From the NCBI RefSeq assembly GCF_905209685.1, contig NZ_CAJLUB010000003.1, forward strand, positions 1-43,828: a stretch of 43,828 nucleotides of DNA, read 5' to 3'. The notes beneath the pieces were generated by a model. The model had not been told where the DNA came from, did not search any database, and saw nothing but the letters and a program-made list of their open reading frames with translations. The DNA is from an uncultured Veillonella sp. Lineage in GTDB: Bacteria; Bacillota; Negativicutes; Veillonellales; Veillonellaceae. Positions 22,701 through 30,494 of the stretch are shown piece after piece; positions within the stretch are counted from its first letter, which is position 1, and each line of letters opens with the position of its first letter. A program made the translations under genes and the position numbers.

Positions 22701-23581
22701 AATTACCACAGGAAATAGTAGAACGCTTTAACTATACCTATCCGTACAGTGATGCCACACGACGGACTGCTAAAATCTCTGTTAGTGAATTAAAACGACG
22801 ATTCCAAGAACGAGAACTTGAAGCAGGCACTATTGATACCTTGAACGAACCAATTGTAACGGTCGATACAGGCGCTAAACGAGCTGTTTCAGATGCAATC
22901 TTAGGTCAAGCTATTAAGTTAGATGTTCGTAATGCTGATAGCAATGATACAAGTAAAGTTAATAGTGATGTTACAAGTAATGCTGCTGTACCAACTATTA
23001 CAGTTTCAGCAGATGATTTAGCGAACTCCGTATTTGGTCGTAAGCCGCAAGCACTGCAGTCCGAAGAAGATGTGTTGACGGGGGCTCAATGGGGTACCTT
23101 GATGCATGAGGCCATGCAATGGCTACCTCTTGCGCAGTATACCCAAGCTTCTTTAACGAAAGAGCTTGATACACTCGTAACGAAAGGGACTTTCACAGAG
23201 GAAGAACGAAATTTATTGAGTGATACAAGTCTATATAAATTCTTTAGTTCTGACCTTGGAAAGCGTCTTATCAATGCGAAGCGTATTGAGCGTGAATTGC
23301 CGTTTAGTATGCTTTTTGAAGGGAAACGGGTATACGATACCTTAGAGGACGGAGAAAATCTATTCCTCCAAGGTATTATCGATACTGCCTTTGAAGAAGA
23401 CGGTGAGTGGGTTCTTGTAGATTACAAGACGGACCGCGTCAAATCTGGGGAAGACCTCATCAAGCGCTATAAAATACAAATGGATCTTTATAAAGAGGCA
23501 TTACAGCGATTGACAGGGATGCCTGTGAAAGCATGTTATATCTATAGCTTCCGTTTGCATGATGCTATCATTATAGACTAG
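19691..23581 (+). CDS. addA: ATP-dependent helicase/nuclease subunit AddA
   Basis: 1296 aa from the ATG at 19691. AAGGAGG at 19677-19683 is correctly spaced for it and too close to the in-frame GTG at 19682. It is a UvrD-type 3'-5' helicase: Q-motif WTPEQESAI, Walker A AAGSGKT at ~32-37, Walker B IMVDEYQDTNG, motif III GDVKQAIYSFR, motif V VMTIHKSKGLEF, motif VI YVALTRARDKL. The C-terminal RecB-type nuclease has GTLMHEAMQW and VLVDYKTDR. A low-complexity Asp/Asn/Ser/Thr-rich insert (~22,900-23,010) lies just before the nuclease domain. It is the last gene of addBA, followed by a terminator. Confidence 0.95.
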   Translation: MGVKWTPEQESAIIAPKDSSLDNQTLLVAAAAGSGKTAVLVERIITRLKDMDNPLSVQELMVVTFTKAAAQEMSARIGLALAKAMESTDDAVMQERLERQLNLLPSAHISTLHSFCQWVIRSYFYKLDINPTARIGNEAEMALLQQEVLADLLTKSYEEGLYNIYELADFFSDDKSDAGLTAKIMSLYNYAMSLANPDGWLRKALAPYKEAMEINPSDTLWGQYMWDQHIAVIDRIRERLERMEQILLDPVGPHKWQNIYDNQLAALGMLSNAQTWDDMGEACKHIDTFIKDQFRMGSKEAQSYDPILVAEFKSLGAQNKDDLKAMQASVFTVPEATLQEQFKAQYPIIEGLVELTIAFHQAYRDMKQEQGIMDFSDLEHLCLALLVEPGTEDDPQPSDVAKELQDTFKEIMVDEYQDTNGVQETIINLISRVDNRFYVGDVKQAIYSFRMADSSLFMEKYNTYGGNDAVERRIDLAKNFRSHENILAATNFLFYQIMTEEAAELNYTEAESLIPGRIVENAPEDWVGGDVELQLLDVSKDTLGASESDEDEGDDPENNERELDFIIQKIKEIHAAKKQVQNPDGTFRQIEWRDFAILRRSLAGWGTRAVEAMRQAGIPAVVNERDGYFEAQEIQLLLALLSIIDNPEQDLPMAAVLHSGLVGLDANELGALRLSGEGSLWSLMPAYAEEAQDERLLSFIGHMERWRTLSRRHGVTDLLWDIYESQDYVNYVGAMPNGLVRRANVLALYDRAKGYEASGFRGLFRFLRFVESLRDSNQDMPLANVVSEADNVVRVMTIHKSKGLEFPVVFLSGMQKKFNMMDLRSELLIDKNAGLGLKGYFTDIRVSFPTMPWFYVKDVKEAALKGEEQRILYVALTRARDKLFMTGFVKGFKNSKGGLSTLGELIKNAASVEGQQLPTDIITQANTYLDWLIMGFARHLDGGNPLRVAIEYEGPTYFDLLDKKCRIKVEIHDGSLYGDLDYKADIDETTINKVRELKAVNSVELPQEIVERFNYTYPYSDATRRTAKISVSELKRRFQERELEAGTIDTLNEPIVTVDTGAKRAVSDAILGQAIKLDVRNADSNDTSKVNSDVTSNAAVPTITVSADDLANSVFGRKPQALQSEEDVLTGAQWGTLMHEAMQWLPLAQYTQASLTKELDTLVTKGTFTEEERNLLSDTSLYKFFSSDLGKRLINAKRIERELPFSMLFEGKRVYDTLEDGENLFLQGIIDTAFEEDGEWVLVDYKTDRVKSGEDLIKRYKIQMDLYKEALQRLTGMPVKACYIYSFRLHDAIIID

Positions 23582-23666
23582 CCTTGTAAGTATATGCTTA
23601 ACTTAGTGCTATGCATGAGAAATATGCAGGGGCTAGGTAGGTATTTCCTATAAGGTAATGAACATA

Positions 23667-23699
23667 AAAAAGCTCTCTATTCTTGAATAGAGAGCTTTT
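23667..23699. terminator. Terminator after addBA
   Basis: AAAAGCTCTCTATTC and GAATAGAGAGCTTTT form a 15-bp stem with a very short loop. The flanking A and T runs let it serve the convergent lipid-kinase gene too. Confidence 0.85.
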
Positions 23700-23749
23700 A
23701 TGTTATAGATTGTTATATAGTTTTGTCCTGTAGATTTCTCTACAATTTA

Positions 23750-24691
23750 TTAAATATGTGGTAGTATAGGCAAATTCAAAGCCTTTTTCTTTTTGTGTTT
23801 TGCTGGGGCAAATACTTTTAGAACCCGTGGCAATACTTCGATATCTACTGGCATGGATGGGCCTTGGTCGCCATCCATATTAGTAGGTAAATCACCGATA
23901 TTAGATAATAACTCAATATGAGCCTTTTTCACAGTTAGTGTTGTTGTATAACGGGAGTTGTAGATGGCACCACTAATGATAAGCGGTAATACGCTTAGGA
24001 TATCGAGGATGAAGTATTCCTTGAATATTATGATGCGCATATAACCATCATCTACAGATGCTTCCGGCATGAAGCGTTCAAAGCTAGATACTACATTGGT
24101 GAGCAATGCAAGAACGAGTGGGGATTTACAGATAAAATCGTCATTCTCTGTTTTGATGCGGTATGTGTAGTCCTTCGTTGTGAACAAAGCTTGCCCTGCG
24201 CGTAAGAAGTAGGCTAGAGGGCCCAAAATGCTTTTTTCCTTTGGAGTAACCTCTTCGATTACCTTTGGAATAACACCGGCTGCGATATTATTGCAGAAAT
24301 ATCTGTTGTTACAACGACCGATATCAATGGTACGTGTTTGGTTGATATCAATACGTTTGATCGCCTGTGTTGGATTCTGATGAATACCAAGGGCACGAGA
24401 CATATCGTTTACAGTACCAACAGGGATGAAACCAAAGGTAGATTTAAAGCCACCTTGGGCAATACCGTTAACGGTTTCATTTACGGTGCCGTCACCGCCC
24501 ATGCAGAATACAGCATCGAATCCGCGTTCACAAGCATCCTTTGCGAAACGTGTAGCATCGCCTTCACCAGTAGTGAATTTGACCTCAATCGTTTCAAACA
24601 AGGTACTCAATTTCCATTGTAAATCGAGGGCATAGCGACGTGCCGCACCGCCACCTGATACAGGATTTATGATAACTAAACAACGGCTCAT
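23750..24691 (-). CDS. Diacylglycerol/lipid kinase (DagK/YegS family)
   Basis: 313 aa. Residues 5-15 (LVIINPVSGGG) are the nucleotide-binding entry strand and glycine loop. Residues 65-72 (GGDGTVNE) are the family's catalytic GGDGT motif, and PVGTVNDMSRALG (~95-107) is the second conserved loop. The C-terminal half is the beta-sandwich with DGYMRIIIFKE and NMDGDQGP. Members phosphorylate diacylglycerol or related lipids for recycling into phospholipid. No signal peptide. AAGGAAG site before the ATG. Monocistronic, convergent with addA and divergent from the GntR regulator. The lipid substrate cannot be read from sequence. Confidence 0.9.
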   Translation of the reverse strand: MSRCLVIINPVSGGGAARRYALDLQWKLSTLFETIEVKFTTGEGDATRFAKDACERGFDAVFCMGGDGTVNETVNGIAQGGFKSTFGFIPVGTVNDMSRALGIHQNPTQAIKRIDINQTRTIDIGRCNNRYFCNNIAAGVIPKVIEEVTPKEKSILGPLAYFLRAGQALFTTKDYTYRIKTENDDFICKSPLVLALLTNVVSSFERFMPEASVDDGYMRIIIFKEYFILDILSVLPLIISGAIYNSRYTTTLTVKKAHIELLSNIGDLPTNMDGDQGPSMPVDIEVLPRVLKVFAPAKHKKKKALNLPILPHI

Positions 24692-24744
24692 GGTACAACT
24701 TCCTTACTTTCAAAAATGAGATATAGCTATTATCTATCGTTAAA

Positions 24745-24773
24745 TTGACAGTCTTAGATGTGAGCTCTATAAT
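24745..24773 (+). promoter_or_regulatory. Consensus promoter for the GntR gene
   Basis: TTGACA (24745-24750) and TATAAT (24768-24773) are both perfect hexamers with the ideal 17-base spacer. The start codon is at 24908, leaving a ~125-base leader. The leader contains AT-rich near-palindromes (ACAATATATTATACTC) that could be an operator for the regulator itself. Confidence 0.75.
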
Positions 24774-24907
24774 TATACTATATGTACTAAATCACATATA
24801 ACATATTTATTCAAAATACAAAATATATCGTACAATATATTATACTCATTTTAGCCGTTCTTTGAAAGTACGAATGAGTTGAGGGGATATAAGATTAGGG
24901 GATATTA

Positions 24908-25615
24908 ATGGGACGACAAGATTCTAAAGATAAATACAAATTGTCCGCTGTGGACTCCATTGAAAGATTACCACTTAGTGAACAAGTTTATTTAACATTA
25001 AAAACAGCTATCTTAACAGGCGAATTGATGCCACAAGAAAAGCTTAACGAAGTAAAAATTGCAGAACAATTGCAAGTGAGTGCTACACCTGTTCGCGAAG
25101 CATTCCGTAAATTGGCTAAAGATAATCTCGTAGTTATTGTTCCTTGGAAGGGTGTTACTGTAAAGGCGGATACTCCTGAAGAGATTATTGCACTGTATCA
25201 AGTGCGTGAAGTCATGGAAGGCCTTGGTGCGCGACTTTGTGCCCGTCATGCCACTGATGAACAAATTAAAGAGTTGCGTGAAATTTGTAAAGAAATGCAT
25301 GAAATTGAAGAAGCTACAGAACGCGTTGAAGTAAACAGTCGTTTCCATACTATGATTGCTCATTATTCTGGTAATGAACGCGTTGTAGAATACCTTGCGA
25401 GCTTCCGTGAACGCGTTAATCGCGATATGTACATCAGCTCCTTCAATGCAGTGCGTACACATGATTGCGACGATGAACATGATCATATTGTAGATGCTAT
25501 TGAGCGTCATGATGAAGTGGCAGCAGAAAATGCTATGCGTCAGCACATTAATAATGCATTTATCTTCAAAAAAGCAAATGCTGAGGTACAACATAAAAAA
25601 CTTAATGAAGTATAA
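24908..25615 (+). CDS. GntR-family regulator, FCD (FadR-like) type
   Basis: 235 aa. Residues ~22-85 are the winged helix: LSEQVYLTLKTAILTGELMP, KIAEQLQVSATPVREAFRKL, then the wing LVVIVPWKGVTVK. Residues ~95-220 are an all-helical FCD effector domain with acidic/His residues for a metal-bound carboxylate ligand (QVREVMEGLGARLCARHA; FHTMIAHYSGN; EHDHIVDAIERHD). FCD regulators usually sense organic acids. GGGGATATTA before the ATG is a modest site. It is expressed alone between a strong promoter and a terminator. The target genes are not evident nearby. Confidence 0.92.
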   Translation: MGRQDSKDKYKLSAVDSIERLPLSEQVYLTLKTAILTGELMPQEKLNEVKIAEQLQVSATPVREAFRKLAKDNLVVIVPWKGVTVKADTPEEIIALYQVREVMEGLGARLCARHATDEQIKELREICKEMHEIEEATERVEVNSRFHTMIAHYSGNERVVEYLASFRERVNRDMYISSFNAVRTHDCDDEHDHIVDAIERHDEVAAENAMRQHINNAFIFKKANAEVQHKKLNEV

Positions 25616-25640
25616 TGCCTTTAATTGGGCATACTATATG

Positions 25641-25668
25641 AAAGGCTCCGCCGTTGGCGGGGCTTTTT
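25641..25668 (+). terminator. Terminator after GntR gene
   Basis: AAAGGCTCCGCC and GGCGGGGCTTTTT form a GC-rich stem with a GTT loop and T5 run. Confidence 0.85.
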
Positions 25669-25700
25669 CTGTAGGATCGATTTTAGAGTATTTGATTAAT

Positions 25701-26090
25701 TTAACTTAGTTTTGGCTCGGCTTTAGCTGGTGTACTGTTCCTCGTATGATTTAGAAACTCTAATCGTTTGTAGTGTGATGAAAGATGCGCATTACAGCTT
25801 TTATAATCTACGATGCGCAGCCTTACGAGTTGCGCTACGTCAATTTGGAATGCTTCAGCGATTTTAAATAGAATCTCTAAGGACATGCCAGATATGCCTG
25901 TACCACATTCTAGCTTGCTTAAATAACTGCGGCTAATGCCCACGTGGTGTGCTAGCTCATATTGAGACATGTTTAGAGATATGCGAATATGGGCAATTTT
26001 ATGGCCTAAACAAACATACTGATGCTGTAAGACCGGATCTTCATAGGTGTTGATTCGTAGCTCAGTTAGAGGTGTCGATGCAGATTTCAT
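25701..26090 (-). CDS. XRE-family helix-turn-helix regulator
   Basis: 129 aa. Residues ~29-84 form a Cro/CI-type HTH: LGHKIAHIRISLNMSQYELA, HHVGISRSYLSKLECGTG, then LEILFKIAEAFQIDVAQL. The ~28-residue N-terminal arm and ~40-residue tail show no recognised domain, so no ligand is suggested. AAGGAAGG precedes the ATG. It is divergent from the fluoride channel gene across ~150 bases, so it could control it, but no operator is evident. Confidence 0.88.
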   Translation of the reverse strand: MKSASTPLTELRINTYEDPVLQHQYVCLGHKIAHIRISLNMSQYELAHHVGISRSYLSKLECGTGISGMSLEILFKIAEAFQIDVAQLVRLRIVDYKSCNAHLSSHYKRLEFLNHTRNSTPAKAEPKLS

Positions 26091-26242
26091 AGGGATTCCT
26101 TCCTTTTCCCTGCTCTCTAAATATAGTATACTGAGACTATTGGTGATTGACTAATATAGAAAACTAGATAATTATCGGTTATTTCAGATAATTACACGTA
26201 TTGTGAAAATCGTAGGATAGTACTGTAAGTAGTGGAGGCAAT

Positions 26243-26623
26243 ATGGAAAAATACATTGCAGTTGCCCTCGGTGGAGCCGTTGGCGCTTTATGCCGTATGG
26301 CTCTCGGTGAATGGGTTATGACAAAGGTGAGCTCCTTTCCGTATGGAACGGTTGTAGTAAACCTCATCGGTTGCCTCATTATTGGCCTTGTATTAGGGCT
26401 ATATATGCAAAAGCCAGATTTGCCGCAGTGGGCAAGATTTTTCCTCGTTGTAGGTGGACTAGGCGCATTTACAACTTTCTCTACCTTTGCTTTTGAAATG
26501 CTACAACTAATGATGTCTGAGTCCTATGTACAAGCTTTATTCTATGGCTTTGTACAAGTTGTAGGGGGCTTAATCCTTTGCTGGATGGGTGTATTACTTG
26601 CGCGTATACTCTGTGCGATCTGA
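26243..26623 (+). CDS. crcB: Fluoride ion channel CrcB/FluC
   Basis: 126 aa with four membrane helices, the standard size. Diagnostic residues are present: GGAVGALCRM (residues ~10-19), NLIGCLIIG (~40-48, pore Asn), and GGLGAFTTFSTF (~78-89), which holds the central Na+ site and the phenylalanine box. It works as a dual-topology dimer exporting fluoride. AGTGGAGG site before the ATG. Upstream is TTGACT (26147-26152) with a poor -10. I see no fluoride riboswitch in the 150-base leader, so control is not by that RNA. Confidence 0.95.
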   Translation: MEKYIAVALGGAVGALCRMALGEWVMTKVSSFPYGTVVVNLIGCLIIGLVLGLYMQKPDLPQWARFFLVVGGLGAFTTFSTFAFEMLQLMMSESYVQALFYGFVQVVGGLILCWMGVLLARILCAI

Positions 26624-26800
26624 TCTTAGTCAATAAGGTGACTTGAGTTACAGCATAAATACGTCTATTTTTATATGATTATTTGGTAAGATACATAGAA
26701 TTGTTAGAATATACATTGTATAGAATTCAGGATTTAAAGTTTGAAGAAAATTTTGGGTCTCATACATTACACAGAATTCTAGATTATAAAGGGAGATATT

Positions 26801-27781
26801 ATGAAATCCATTAGAACACAAGATGCTGTAGGGCATGCATTAATACATGATTTAGTACGCATTGTTATCGGTGAGGTGAAAGATACGCCATTCCGCCGTG
26901 GACATATGATTACGGAAGAGGACATTCCAAAATTATTAGACCTTGGTAAAGAGCATATCTTTGTTATGGAGCCTGAGGATGAAGGGTTCTTGCACGAAGA
27001 GGATGTGGCGCGTGCCTTGTACAATATGGCAGGTGGCGAAAATATGCACGATGGACCTATGGCGCAAGGCAAAATCGAAGCCATTGCAGACGTAGATGGT
27101 CTCTTTAAAGTTGATGTAGATCGCTTACATGCTATTAATAGTATTGGCGAGCTTACTATCGTAACGAGATTTAATAATACACCGGTGAAAGTAGGCGATA
27201 AATTAGCGGGCATGCGTTGTATTCCATTGCTATTAGAGGAACAACAAGTGGAGGATGCAAAGAAAATTGCTAATGGCAAGCCTTTACTTAATGTAAAACC
27301 ATTCGTACGTAAAACAATGGGCATTGTTACTACAGGTTCCGAAGTATTTGAAGGCCGTATTAAAGATGCTTTCACCCCAATCATTGAGGAACGTTGTGCA
27401 GAGTTTGGTGTAAATAAAGTAGCCCATGAAATCGTTACGGATAATACAGACGATATTGTGGCGGCTATCGACAAGGTAAAAGCAGCTGGTGCTGATATTA
27501 TTTTCTGTACCGGCGGCATGAGCGTTGACCCAGATGATTTAACACCAGGGGCTATTAAACGTTATGCAGATCGCGTAGTAACTTATGGTTTGCCTGTATT
27601 GCCAGGATCCATGGTTTGTATTGCATACTGCGCAGATGGTACGCCAATCCTCGGCGTTCCAGGCGGCGTATTATTCAGCAAACCGACTGCTTTTGATGAA
27701 ATCTTGCCACGCCTTGTTGCAGACGATGAAATCACAAAAGAGGATTGTATTCGCATGGGCCATGGTGGCTTCTTGGGATAA
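26801..27781 (+). CDS. Molybdopterin-binding protein (MoaB/MogA-type domain)
   Basis: 326 aa. The C-terminal half (~residues 165-310) is a MoCF-biosynthesis fold: MGIVTTGSEVFEGRIKDAF, then TDNTDDIVAAIDKVKAAGAD, IIFCTGGMSVDPDDLTPGA and LPGSMVCIAYCADGTPILGV. The T-G-S/T-E and T-G-G-x-S-x-D-P-D-D motifs bind molybdopterin. The N-terminal half lacks the full MoeA domain, but HMITEEDIPKLLDLGKEHI is MoeA-like. Such stand-alone proteins are common in anaerobic Firmicutes beside molybdenum enzymes. AAAGGGAG site before the ATG. No other molybdenum genes are in the window. Confidence 0.85.
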   Translation: MKSIRTQDAVGHALIHDLVRIVIGEVKDTPFRRGHMITEEDIPKLLDLGKEHIFVMEPEDEGFLHEEDVARALYNMAGGENMHDGPMAQGKIEAIADVDGLFKVDVDRLHAINSIGELTIVTRFNNTPVKVGDKLAGMRCIPLLLEEQQVEDAKKIANGKPLLNVKPFVRKTMGIVTTGSEVFEGRIKDAFTPIIEERCAEFGVNKVAHEIVTDNTDDIVAAIDKVKAAGADIIFCTGGMSVDPDDLTPGAIKRYADRVVTYGLPVLPGSMVCIAYCADGTPILGVPGGVLFSKPTAFDEILPRLVADDEITKEDCIRMGHGGFLG

Positions 27782-27823
27782 TCCTTTTATAGAACATCTA
27801 AAAACTGTATAAGTCTATACAAA

Positions 27824-27847
27824 AAGCGGGTAGATATCTACCCGCTT
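27824..27847. terminator. Bidirectional terminator, perfect palindrome
   Basis: AAGCGGGTAGAT and ATCTACCCGCTT form a perfect 24-base palindrome with flanking A and T runs between two convergent genes. Confidence 0.85.
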
Positions 27848-27870
27848 AATTTGTTAGTGCCATTATAGTA

Positions 27871-28101
27871 TTAAAATGATTTTTTCCCTAGTGTAGGATG
27901 GCTACAACGTTTTAACGTAAGGGTGTCAATCATGTGGACTGCCTCGTCCAACGTAATGTCCTCACGCTTTGTCGGTGTTTCCAGAACTGCCAATGGATAG
28001 TCAGTGCCTACCTCACCAGAGGGCAAGTAAATATATTCTTGGTTAATAGTATCACCAAAAATATAGCCCGCTTGTAAATGTTCTTTATGAATGCGACTCA
28101 T
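27871..28101 (-). CDS. Small protein of unknown function
   Basis: 76 aa, soluble, no recognised domain. It begins MSRIHKEHLQAGYIFGDTIN and has ITLDEAVHMIDTLTLKRCSH near the end. GGAGAGACC lies before the ATG. It starts 9 bases after the metallophosphoesterase stop, so it is probably the second gene of that operon. Clean start, stop and operon position make it likely real. Confidence 0.65.
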   Translation of the reverse strand: MSRIHKEHLQAGYIFGDTINQEYIYLPSGEVGTDYPLAVLETPTKREDITLDEAVHMIDTLTLKRCSHPTLGKKSF

Positions 28102-28110
28102 GGTCTCTCC

Positions 28111-28923
28111 TTACATAATTTCTTTCAGTCTAAAGTCTAAATAGTCTGCAGATACTAGCTCTAATTTTGTGAAGCCAAACTCCTTTGGAATACGTTTAAA
28201 GGATATTTGATCGTGTAAATGTCCAAAGATACACGTATCTACATTGTATGTCTCCATGAGATCCGTAAAGCCGGAAGGCGTGTTGGACTCATTGAATGGA
28301 GGATAGTGTAACAATAGGATTTTTGTTACTGGTATCTTATCTATATCTATGGTTGGTGGATTGTTTTTATCAGAGACTGTAGTATCTACATTTATTTCTG
28401 ATTTGAATGATTTCATTAGTGTTTCTACAGCTTTATCCATTTCTTGCAGCGCTGCTTCTGTGCGCATTAGTTCTCTGTCGTAAATAGATTGGTCTGTTTC
28501 AGGTGTGAAATGGGAGTCTCCAGGGCAGAGGTAGGCGCGTGTGCCACCAAAGGCAATGATGCGAGGACCTTCTTCTGTTTGAATGAGTTCTGCTGTACCA
28601 TGGCCTTGTAAAAAGGTGATAGCATCGCCCATGAGGTTTCGCATCTTGTTGGCAGAGGCCCACCAGTAATCGTGGTTGCCGCGGATCATATATTTCTTGC
28701 CCGGCATGGATGCAATTTCTTGTAAATCGCAAGCTGCTTCATCAAGGCGAAGGGCCCAACTCATGTCACCTACGAGAAAAACGATGTCATTATCTGTTAC
28801 ACGGGAGATCCAATCTTCTTTGATACGGCTCCAGTGATTATCCCAGTGAGGGCCAAAAATATCCATCGGCTTCGTTGGAGGGTTGCCAGATAGATGGAGA
28901 TCGCCGATGGCAAATACTTTCAT
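28111..28923 (-). CDS. Metallophosphoesterase (calcineurin-like)
   Basis: 270 aa from the ATG at 28923; AAAGGATG fits this start, whereas the ATG two codons upstream overlaps the site. The dinuclear metal motifs are in order: IGDLHLSG (~5-12), LVGDMSW (~51-57), MIRGNHDYWW (~77-86), LLLHYPPF (~200) and FGHLHDQ (~235). Cytosolic. Residues ~165-195 are a less conserved insert. Members hydrolyse phosphomonoesters or cyclic nucleotides; substrate unknown. First gene of a two-gene operon. Confidence 0.9.
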   Translation of the reverse strand: MKVFAIGDLHLSGNPPTKPMDIFGPHWDNHWSRIKEDWISRVTDNDIVFLVGDMSWALRLDEAACDLQEIASMPGKKYMIRGNHDYWWASANKMRNLMGDAITFLQGHGTAELIQTEEGPRIIAFGGTRAYLCPGDSHFTPETDQSIYDRELMRTEAALQEMDKAVETLMKSFKSEINVDTTVSDKNNPPTIDIDKIPVTKILLLHYPPFNESNTPSGFTDLMETYNVDTCIFGHLHDQISFKRIPKEFGFTKLELVSADYLDFRLKEIM

Positions 28924-28979
28924 AAACATCCTTTCAAATATATCATCAAAATTATTTAGATAAAATTTGTATAATCTAA

Positions 28980-29753
28980 CTATTTAGAGGCATGGAAGTA
29001 CGGCGCAATGTCTTGAATGATTTTGGCAGCGCGTTCCTCGTCACAAGTTTGAGGAATTTTGTAACCTACGTAGAGTGGTGTTGTTACATAACGGGCCACA
29101 ACCTTGATGTAGTCGTAGCCGTCCTCAAGATTATATACAAAATAGTTATAGGACTGGCTATAATTGGCGATGCTGCGCAATACATAACGCAATATTTGCT
29201 GTAATCTTAGCGCTACGGAGCGCACAGGTGCATCTGGTTTAAAGCGAATATTGTACTCAAAGAAGCCAATGATAGGCTGCGTGGACAAGGTGATGCGCAC
29301 ATCTTGATCCTCGTGTAAGAGCCAGCCTTCCATATTTTGAGCTGTAATATCTTCGTGGTAATTGTAATCTTCTAGGCCTATGATTTGGCTGTGAGGATGA
29401 CGAATGGAACCACCGGACATATAGCCATGGTTTTTAAAGAATAATACGGATTTGAACTCTTTACGTTGTCGTGTTTCGCGCCATTTATCAAGGCCGAATT
29501 GGAGAATACGAGCTGCTTCGTCAGCCGGCAAGGTGGAAAATTCACCTTCATCCGTTTCTGTTTCGATAATAACCGTGGGCCATGTTTTATCTAGTACAGG
29601 ATATTTGTTCATGAGCCAAATAATATGACCCGATGTATCTAGGATATCCGTTAATTTTGAACGATCACAGAAGGGGCAGCGCACTTCTTCGTTCCGAATA
29701 TTAACAGGCTTAGTGCGCCCTAGTGCGATGTTAAATCGTAGTGGTTTATTCAT
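28980..29753 (-). CDS. DUF4931 / GalT-like HIT-superfamily protein
   Basis: 257 aa. VRCPFCDRSKLTDILD near residue 25 gives a Zn-binding C-P-F-C pair, and GGSIRHPHSQIIGL (~118-131) is the H-P-H-S-Q histidine-triad-like motif of galactose-1-phosphate uridylyltransferases. The protein is shorter than a true GalT and matches what I know as DUF4931, so the nucleotidyl substrate is unknown. Two adjacent ATGs are possible; AAGGAGG is better spaced for the second (29753). It is divergent from the Nudix gene. Confidence 0.82.
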   Translation of the reverse strand: MNKPLRFNIALGRTKPVNIRNEEVRCPFCDRSKLTDILDTSGHIIWLMNKYPVLDKTWPTVIIETETDEGEFSTLPADEAARILQFGLDKWRETRQRKEFKSVLFFKNHGYMSGGSIRHPHSQIIGLEDYNYHEDITAQNMEGWLLHEDQDVRITLSTQPIIGFFEYNIRFKPDAPVRSVALRLQQILRYVLRSIANYSQSYNYFVYNLEDGYDYIKVVARYVTTPLYVGYKIPQTCDEERAAKIIQDIAPYFHASK

Positions 29754-29870
29754 CATGTGCCTCCTTCCTCGTAAGAAAATCTATACTCTTAATCATACCA
29801 TAATTAGCCCATTCGTACATGAAATAATGGTATAATAATAGGGTATTATATAAATGATTAAGGAGGCTCT

Positions 29871-30392
29871 ATGAAACCGACGACGCTTGTATTTCCTATT
29901 GATGAACAAAATCGTATATTGCTAGGTCGTAAAAAACGCGGTTTCGGGGCTGATAAATATAATGGATTCGGTGGTAAACTCGAGGCTGGTGAAAGCTTCC
30001 GAGATTGTGCCATCCGTGAGTTGTTTGAGGAATCTGGCCTTCGTGGTCGCCCAGAAGATTTAGAATGTGTAGCGGCTTTTGACTTTCAATTTCCTTTTGA
30101 TGAAAGCTTAACACATGTAGGTTATGTGTATTTTTTGCGTACTTTCACAGGCAATGTAGAAGAAACCGACGAAATGGAGCCCCATTGGCTGACAGTAGAC
30201 GAAATTCCCTACGAGCACATGTGGGATGGTGACCGCCAATGGTTGCCGATGCTGCTAGAAGGCAAGAAATTAAAAGGGCCTATCGTATTTGGCCGAGACA
30301 ATAGCTCTGTAGATAAAATGGATTTAACCATCGTCGATACCGTTCTTGAAAGCGAACACTTGGCGCGCATTGATCTGTATATTAATGGATAA
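29871..30392 (+). CDS. Nudix hydrolase (8-oxo-dGTP diphosphatase-like)
   Basis: 173 aa. The Nudix box is complete: G-x5-E-x7-REL-x-EE-x-GL around residues 36-58 (GGKLEAGESF, then AIRELFEESGL). The start KPTTLVFPIDEQNRILLGRK and the W-G/GFGADKYNGFGGK approach are typical of MutT/MTH1-like enzymes that clear oxidised nucleotides. AAGGAGG site 6 bases before the ATG. The next gene is mutY, which acts on the same lesion in DNA, supporting an 8-oxoguanine role, though not proving it. Confidence 0.9.
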   Translation: MKPTTLVFPIDEQNRILLGRKKRGFGADKYNGFGGKLEAGESFRDCAIRELFEESGLRGRPEDLECVAAFDFQFPFDESLTHVGYVYFLRTFTGNVEETDEMEPHWLTVDEIPYEHMWDGDRQWLPMLLEGKKLKGPIVFGRDNSSVDKMDLTIVDTVLESEHLARIDLYING

Positions 30393-30494
30393 CCTGTACC
30401 TTATTGGCTGCAACATATATGCAATATGCTTGTAATATGCCTATAGGCATGAAAGTGGTACTAGAGTCCTAAGTTTATAATATTTTGAGGTAAT

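Noticed and set aside
26091..26242. Fluoride riboswitch upstream of crcB
   Set aside because: I looked for the conserved crcB-motif pseudoknot sequence and found neither its 5' GGNGAUGG-type segment nor a terminator.
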